Shown: one piece after another, positions 1 through 6,600 of the stretch
Layout of the letters: the number at the start of each line of letters is the position of its first letter
Numbering within the stretch: the first letter of the stretch is position 1
Assembly (NCBI GenBank): GCA_031263665.1
Contig: JAISFJ010000008.1
Coordinates: 1-13,504, forward strand
From: Coriobacteriales bacterium
GTDB lineage: Bacteria > Actinomycetota > Coriobacteriia > Coriobacteriales > UBA8131
DNA length: 13,504 bases
Reading direction: 5' to 3'
Notes under the pieces: model-generated
The model's database searches: none
The model's input: only the letters and a program-made list of their open reading frames with translations
Told to the model about the DNA's origin: nothing
Program-made: the position numbers and the translations under genes

Positions 1-618
1 CCGGTTGAGCTTTCTGCCACCAATGCCGGTATCGGCTTGGCGCAGGCGCGCGAGATACAGGGCGCGGGCGATATCGACGACATCAACGACGAGCTTAAAA
101 AACTCATCAACGCCAAGGCCAAGGTAAAGTCCGAAATGAGCTATTCCGGCGCCACCACCGTCAGCATTGCCGACAGCGAGACCTTCGCGACCGAAAACTA
201 CAGCTATCTGGGCTGGCTGGCCACCAACGGCGATAAGCCCAAAGTCTTCACCATCACCTATAAGCTCGACAGCTACCCGACGTTTACCAAACAGGCGACC
301 GTCACCGTCATCCCGCGCGACAGCATCGGCAACGGCATCGCCGCCAATGACTTTTCCCTTTCGGAAAACAACGCCAAAAAGCTGCTCGCCAAAGATACCG
401 CGGAGCAAAACGCCGAGCTCATCGAGCTGACGCACGCCATAGGCATCGACATCAGCAAGGAGACCGGTATCGTCACCTATGCGGAAGATGACGTGGTGGT
501 CGCCTCCCACGACATCGAGGCTATCCCCAGCGTGACGCCGGGTTCTTATACGGTCAACTTTGAGAGAAAAAGCACCACCGATGCGAGCGGCAGTGCCCAC
601 GTAACCGTTATTTTAGGC
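1..618 (+). repeat. Partial repeat module M0 of the giant protein
   Basis: This is the tail of a module that begins upstream of the window. The first part (up to about 310) looks like the end of the first unnamed domain, with a closing strand QATVTVIPRD. The second unnamed domain starts at IAANDFSLSENNAKKL and ends at HVTVILGN just before the first complete Ig unit. It shows that the repeat array continues leftward, so the true protein is longer than what is seen. Domain boundaries are estimated by eye from recurring motifs. Confidence 0.6.
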
Positions 619-3600
619 AACACTCCGGCCCTCATCGTCGACTCTCCCATCGTGATATGGATAGGCAATTCCGACGATACCAACCGTCCAAAGGGCTCCA
701 TCCTGCCCGAGAACCTCGACTACATGGCCGGCGTGAGCGCGTTTGATTCCGCCGAAAATGGGGCCGAGAACCTCACAACCAAGGTGACCCACACGGGCGA
801 CAGCACGCCGGTTGATACCACCACAACGGGTTTGTATACGGTCGACTACTCCGTCACCAATGCCGACAGCAACACGACGGACGCGACGCGCGTTTACGTG
901 GTCAGCGACGGGAGCATCGTCGTTGATGGCGACTATGCCGTACGTGCCTATGACCTCGTGGCGACCGTCAAGGGCGTCGAGGCAGCCGCGAGCACGGGCG
1001 GTGTTGACTCGTTTATCCTTGAGCGCTCATACGCCCAGGCCTGGCGTATCGCCAAGGCCGACCCCACGGAGACTCTTCCGGTACCGGTTGCGCCTATCGT
1101 TGCGGACAAAGGAAGATTCAGCTCCACCCCTGACGAGGCCTATGTGCTCCAAATTGGCGTCAGTGCCGAGGAGGATTTTGAGGGTAACCCCCTGCGTGCC
1201 ATCAAGGGCAAAGTCGTTAAAAAAGACGTCATCGCCTACGATAACGACTCCAGCGCAAAGACGCACTATGCCATCGTGGCCGATAACGTTACGCGCACGG
1301 TGACGCAGGCGACGGGCAAAGACGGTCTCGATGACGACGTTAAAGAATGGCTGAAGAAGCAGGCCTGGGCCAAGGCCTACCAAATCACGGCCACCGCGGC
1401 GGACGCCACCACCACAGGTGCCGCAGACACCACCGCCACCTATGACGTCGATGTCATCTTCAACGGCATCCCCGCCACGCCCAAGCCGGGCACCTACAAG
1501 GTCCAATTTGTCCCCGTCGGCCTTCCCTCCATCATCTGCGAGGTGAGCTTTCTCATCTACGGCACGCCTCCAACAATAACCTTCACCCCTGATTCCGAGC
1601 CCGGCGCAAACGACGGTGGCTTCCCGCTCGTGTTTAAGCAGACGCCCGGCGAGTCGCACCCGCTTACCGCCGACGACATCAAGTCGAAGATGGAAATAAT
1701 CGACGAAGAGGATGACGGCGCCAGCCTGCTCGCAAACAACACCACCTATACGATTCTCGGTGGCATAAAGACCATCGACACCAGAAGCTGTGGCGTCTAC
1801 TCCGTGACCTATACCGTCGTGGATTCCGATGGTATGGACTACCAGGCGACCCGCGCCATCATTGTCACGGATGGCCGCTATACCATCGACAAGGGCGAGG
1901 CGGCCGACGACACCGACGGTCTCATCATCGGCGCCAAGAACTTTGTCCTGAAGCAGGAATCAGTGACCGGCACGCAGGCAGAGGTTCGCAGCGCTTCGGC
2001 GGCCTATGCCTACCGTGAAAACGGCGTCCCGGTTTCGGGCAGCGACCTCTACATCCTAAAATGGCCGGAGGGCTACGTTGCCAAGGCCGCCCCCAGCGGC
2101 GACAAGGGCTACCCCTTCACCTGGGCGGTCACGGGCCACAGCACGACCAAGAGCATCATCGGCATTGTCGTGAACGCCGACGAACTCTTTGTCGGTGGCG
2201 CGGATGACCAGTACGCGATTGCTGCCTCAGACTTTAAGAAAAACCTTGTGGACGCGCAGGCCATGGCCGACTCTTCGGATTTGAGAGCTGCGGAAATCCT
2301 CGCGGCTCAAACCAGCGTGTTTAAGCTCGTCGATGCGGCACCGGAGGCTCGTCCCTACGTCAGCGCCGACAGCGGCTTCCCGGGCACCCCCGCCACACTC
2401 GGCACCTACCCGATAACTCTGGGTATTGAGAAGCTCAGGTCTTCCGAGGACCCCGATGGCGCTCCCAACTACGAGGTTGTCCGCCCCACGGAGCAACCGG
2501 TGCAGGTCATCATCGACGCGATGGTCTCCCAGGGCGCCTGGCCCGAGTTGGCCGTCACCACCCCCATCGAGCTTTCCGTGGGCGACAGCTTTGACCCGCT
2601 GGCAGGCGTGACGCTTTCCGATGAAGAGGACGGCGAGCCCACTCCAAACATCACCTATGACCTGCCCGCCACTGGCGTCGATACGAGCACGCCGGGGCTC
2701 TACACGATGACTTATTCCTACACCGATGATGACAACAACTCCGTCTCGGCGAGTCGCGTCGTCGTCGTCAATGACGGTCACTACGTGGTAAGCGACGCCA
2801 CCGACCCCTTGGACGGACGCATCCTGTACGCCAACGCCTTTGTCATCAAGAGCGCTGACGTTGAGAAAGACAGCACAAACGACGCGCTGCGAAAGGGCCA
2901 GATACTGAGCAAATCGGGCGCGCGGCTTTACGACGGCAAGACAGGCGGCGAGATAGCCGGTGCCGTAACGGTCAGCGACAGCGATAATTACGGGCCTGCT
3001 GTTGGAGCATACGATGTTTCCCTTGAGGCGAGGGACGTTCCCTCAGGTCTCCTGGCCAAAAACGTCATCGCCGAAGTTGTTGACGCGGACACCATCAGCC
3101 CCTCAGGTCCCCGGCCCTTTGGCTCTACCACCTATGTGTTGGGTACGAGCGCAAACGCCACGGTCTCCGAGGCGGAGGCTATCGCCAAAGGCGGCGAGCA
3201 GAGCGTCATCTCCACGCTCAAGGCGCGCGCGGTTGAGGCGGCGGCCGATGGCTTGATGTCGTATCCGAATGTGGAGCTCACCGACACCAATAACTTCATC
3301 ACGCAACTCACCAACAAAGATACGACCGATGACACGGGCACCTTCCGCTTCGGCATCATCGATGACGCCAAAAACGGTACGGCCATCAACCTGAACATCA
3401 CCGTGAGCAGCGGCAACGCGCCGAAGCTCGTGGTGCCCAAGCCGCTGAACATCTCCTTGCCCGTTGCCGCCGACGAGCTCGACGAAAACGGCAACCTGAC
3501 GGCTGCCCGCGTCATGAGCGGCGTTGTCGCCACCGACGAGGAAGCCAAAAGTGACAGCAACCCCACCGGTACCATCACCGATAAGGTAACCTATACGATT

Positions 3601-6600
3601 GAGGATATGAGCGGCGACGTCATCTTCAGCATCCCCGGCGATATCGCGGCTGTCTACAAGGTGACCTACGTCATCGAGGACGGCGACCACAACCAAAAGA
3701 GCGACTCACGCGCGGTCATCGTCAACGACGGACGCTTCATCTATGATGACAGCTACATCCTGTCCGCGCGCTCCTTTATCATCAACAAATCCGAGGTCAC
3801 GCCCCATGCCGCTACGGCTCAGGTCATCGAGCGCTCCAACGCGCGGGCGTGGAATACCGAAGGTGACGCCGCAAATGTCACCGCCAACACCGGTAACTAC
3901 ACCAATGCCGCCGCGCCCTACATCTGCAACATCGCTGTTGAGGAAAAGCCCTCCGTCCAAAAAGACATCCTCGCCATGGTCATCGACGTCGGCGACACCA
4001 ACGACCCCAAGCCCGGTGACGGCCACTCCGATAACGGCGACCGCTACTCCATCTACGCGCACAACTTCCGCGTTAACACCACCGACGCCGCCGCGCTCGT
4101 CGCCCAGGCGGGCAGCGACGCCGCCGCCTATGCCGATGCCTACGCCGCCGCGCTCATCAAATGTGCGGGCGCGGTAGGCTATGACCGCGCGACCGAAAAT
4201 CTCGCGCAGGTTGGCACCATCGAGCTCGTAAGCGATGGAGGCTTTGCTCTGCCAGAAAATCAACCGCTCAAAGAAAAGGACGTCTTTGACATCACCTTTA
4301 AGATAGCAGAAGATGACGAGGCGACCATGACCATCAAGGCCTTTGTCTCCAACGCCTACCCGCCGACTTTGACGGTGCCCGCTCACAAGGAGTTTTCCGT
4401 AGGCGCCACCATCACCAACGAGCACTATATGGAGGGCGTCAGCGCTTCCGATGCTGAGGACGGCGACATCGCGCAGGACAAGATAAGCTATGATGCCAAG
4501 GCCGTTGATACTTCCGTGCGCGGTATCTACTCGGTCACCTATAAAGTTACCGATAAAGACTACAACACGACTTCCAAGCAGGGCCTGATACTCGTTGGCC
4601 TCGACGTTTTGGGAGATTACGCCGTTGACGCCTACAGCTTTGTGAAGCTCGAGGGTTCGGTTGAAGAAGATAACGCCAAAAGCGAAATACTCGCGGCTTC
4701 CTCCGCCAAAGCCTGGCGCGTAAACACCCATAATCCCGACGAGTGGTCTTTCCTTCCCATCGAAGTTGAGCCTTCGGTAGGTCCGCTCGTGAAGTATACG
4801 GACGGCTATGCCAACGCAGTGGGCGATTATGACATCCAGCTCGGCGTGGAGCCTGAAGTCGGCTATACCGACGATGATAAGACGCTGCCCATCACCGGAC
4901 GCGTCATCAAAAAGGACATCATCTCCAACGTTGAGTTCATAGACGACAACGGCACGCCTGACGATGAGTCAGATGACACCGCGCTCACTCCCGTTACCGA
5001 CCAAAACGCCGCCGATGCCAGCGACACCAACCGCTACGTCATCGCGGCCAACAACGCCGAGATTCGCTACTCCGAGGTCGCCAGCTACGTGGGAACTTCC
5101 GATGAGGTCATCGAACGCCTCATCAAGAAGGCGGCTCCTGTGGCCTATACGATGGCCGGCAACAGCGCGACTATCGAGGATGGAAGCGTGCGGTTTGTCG
5201 CCAACGAGATTGAGAAAACGGCCATCAAGGGCAACAGCTTCTGGGTCACCTTTGCGTACGCGGGCCTCGATTCGACTTTGGGCCTCGACCCGATTTTCGT
5301 CAAGGTGAAGTTCAGTGTTGTTGAGGGCAATGTGCCCACGATAAACTTCACCCCGGAAACGACGCCGCTCGTCATCAAGCAGACCCACGAGAACGCGCCG
5401 CAGCTTTTGTCCGATAGCACACTCGCTCAAGGCGTGATTGTCTTTGACGAGGAGGATTTTGCAACAGGCTACCAGACTCAGCTTGCCATCCAGCCGGTAA
5501 ATCCGAGCAACAAGCAGCCTATCGCGGGTATCGACAGCAACAAAATAGGTGTCTACCAGGTTAAATACCTTGCTACCGATGCCGACGGGAACACCGCGAC
5601 CGCCTATCGTGCCGTGGTTATCGATGACGGCCGCTATATCATCGCAGATGAGAACAACGACGGCCAAAAGGACCTCATCATCGGCGCGCGCGACTTTGTG
5701 GTAAAACAGGCCGATGTTGTTGCCACCCCGCTTGCTCTCAAAAATCAGTCCTGGGCCGAGGCCTTTGACACAGAAGGCGTGGAGCTTACGGTGAGCCTCA
5801 TGGGTACGCCGTCCATCCCTGAGGCCTACACCACCGGCACCGCCGCTGAGGGCACATACGACTTCATATGGGGAGTCGCGGGCCACAGCACCCAAAAGCT
5901 CATCAAGGGCACCGTCGTGGTCGCCGATGTGGTTGATTCCGGCGACAAAGACAGCCAGTACTCCCTTGTTGCCTCAAACTTCCAGCGCAACGTTGCCGAC
6001 GCTCGCGCCATCGTTGCGAAAGGTGACTCAGCCTTCATAGCCGCCGCCAACGCGTGGATTTACTCCCTCGTTGATGGTGCCGCGCCCAAGACCATCAAGG
6101 TCTCAGACCGTGGCGGATTTATTCCCTCCACGGGCAACCCTGTAGGCGAATACGACATCGTCTTTACCATAGAGGGCATTTCCGCCGACCTCCAAAAAGC
6201 CCCCGTTGTGGGAACCGTCTCCAACCTCACCCCGCCCGAGCTCAATGTGCCCGCGCCTCTCGTGGTATGGGTAGGAGCGGCCGCCGATAAGCCGGCAGAT
6301 GCCATCGACCCAGCGGACTACGACATCAAATACGGCGTTACCGCCTCAGATGTTGAGGACACCGAGCTTTCCGTTAACGATGTCATCGCCACGTACGTGG
6401 AGACCCCTGTGCCTGCGGTCATCGATGCCAGCGCGGTGGGCTCTTATCCGGCCACCTACAGCGTCACGGATTTGGACAACAACACCGAGACCAAAACTCG
6501 CGTCATCCTGGTCAATGATGGGCGTTGGGAGACGGGCGAGGGCCGTATGCTTCGTGCCAATCCTTTTGTCATCAAATACGCTGAGGTCGCGACGGATGCC

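Noticed and set aside
37..39. TTG at 37 as the true start of the giant gene
   Set aside because: The frame is open to base 1, no ribosome binding site precedes it, and the protein would start in the middle of a repeat domain without a signal peptide.
3706..4731. Long open frame on the minus strand inside the giant gene (341 codons)
   Set aside because: It is antisense to repeat-coding sequence, with composition dominated by Gly, Val, Asp and Arg as expected from mirrored GC-rich codons. It has no recognisable domain, and similar shadows occur at 4969-5895 and elsewhere.
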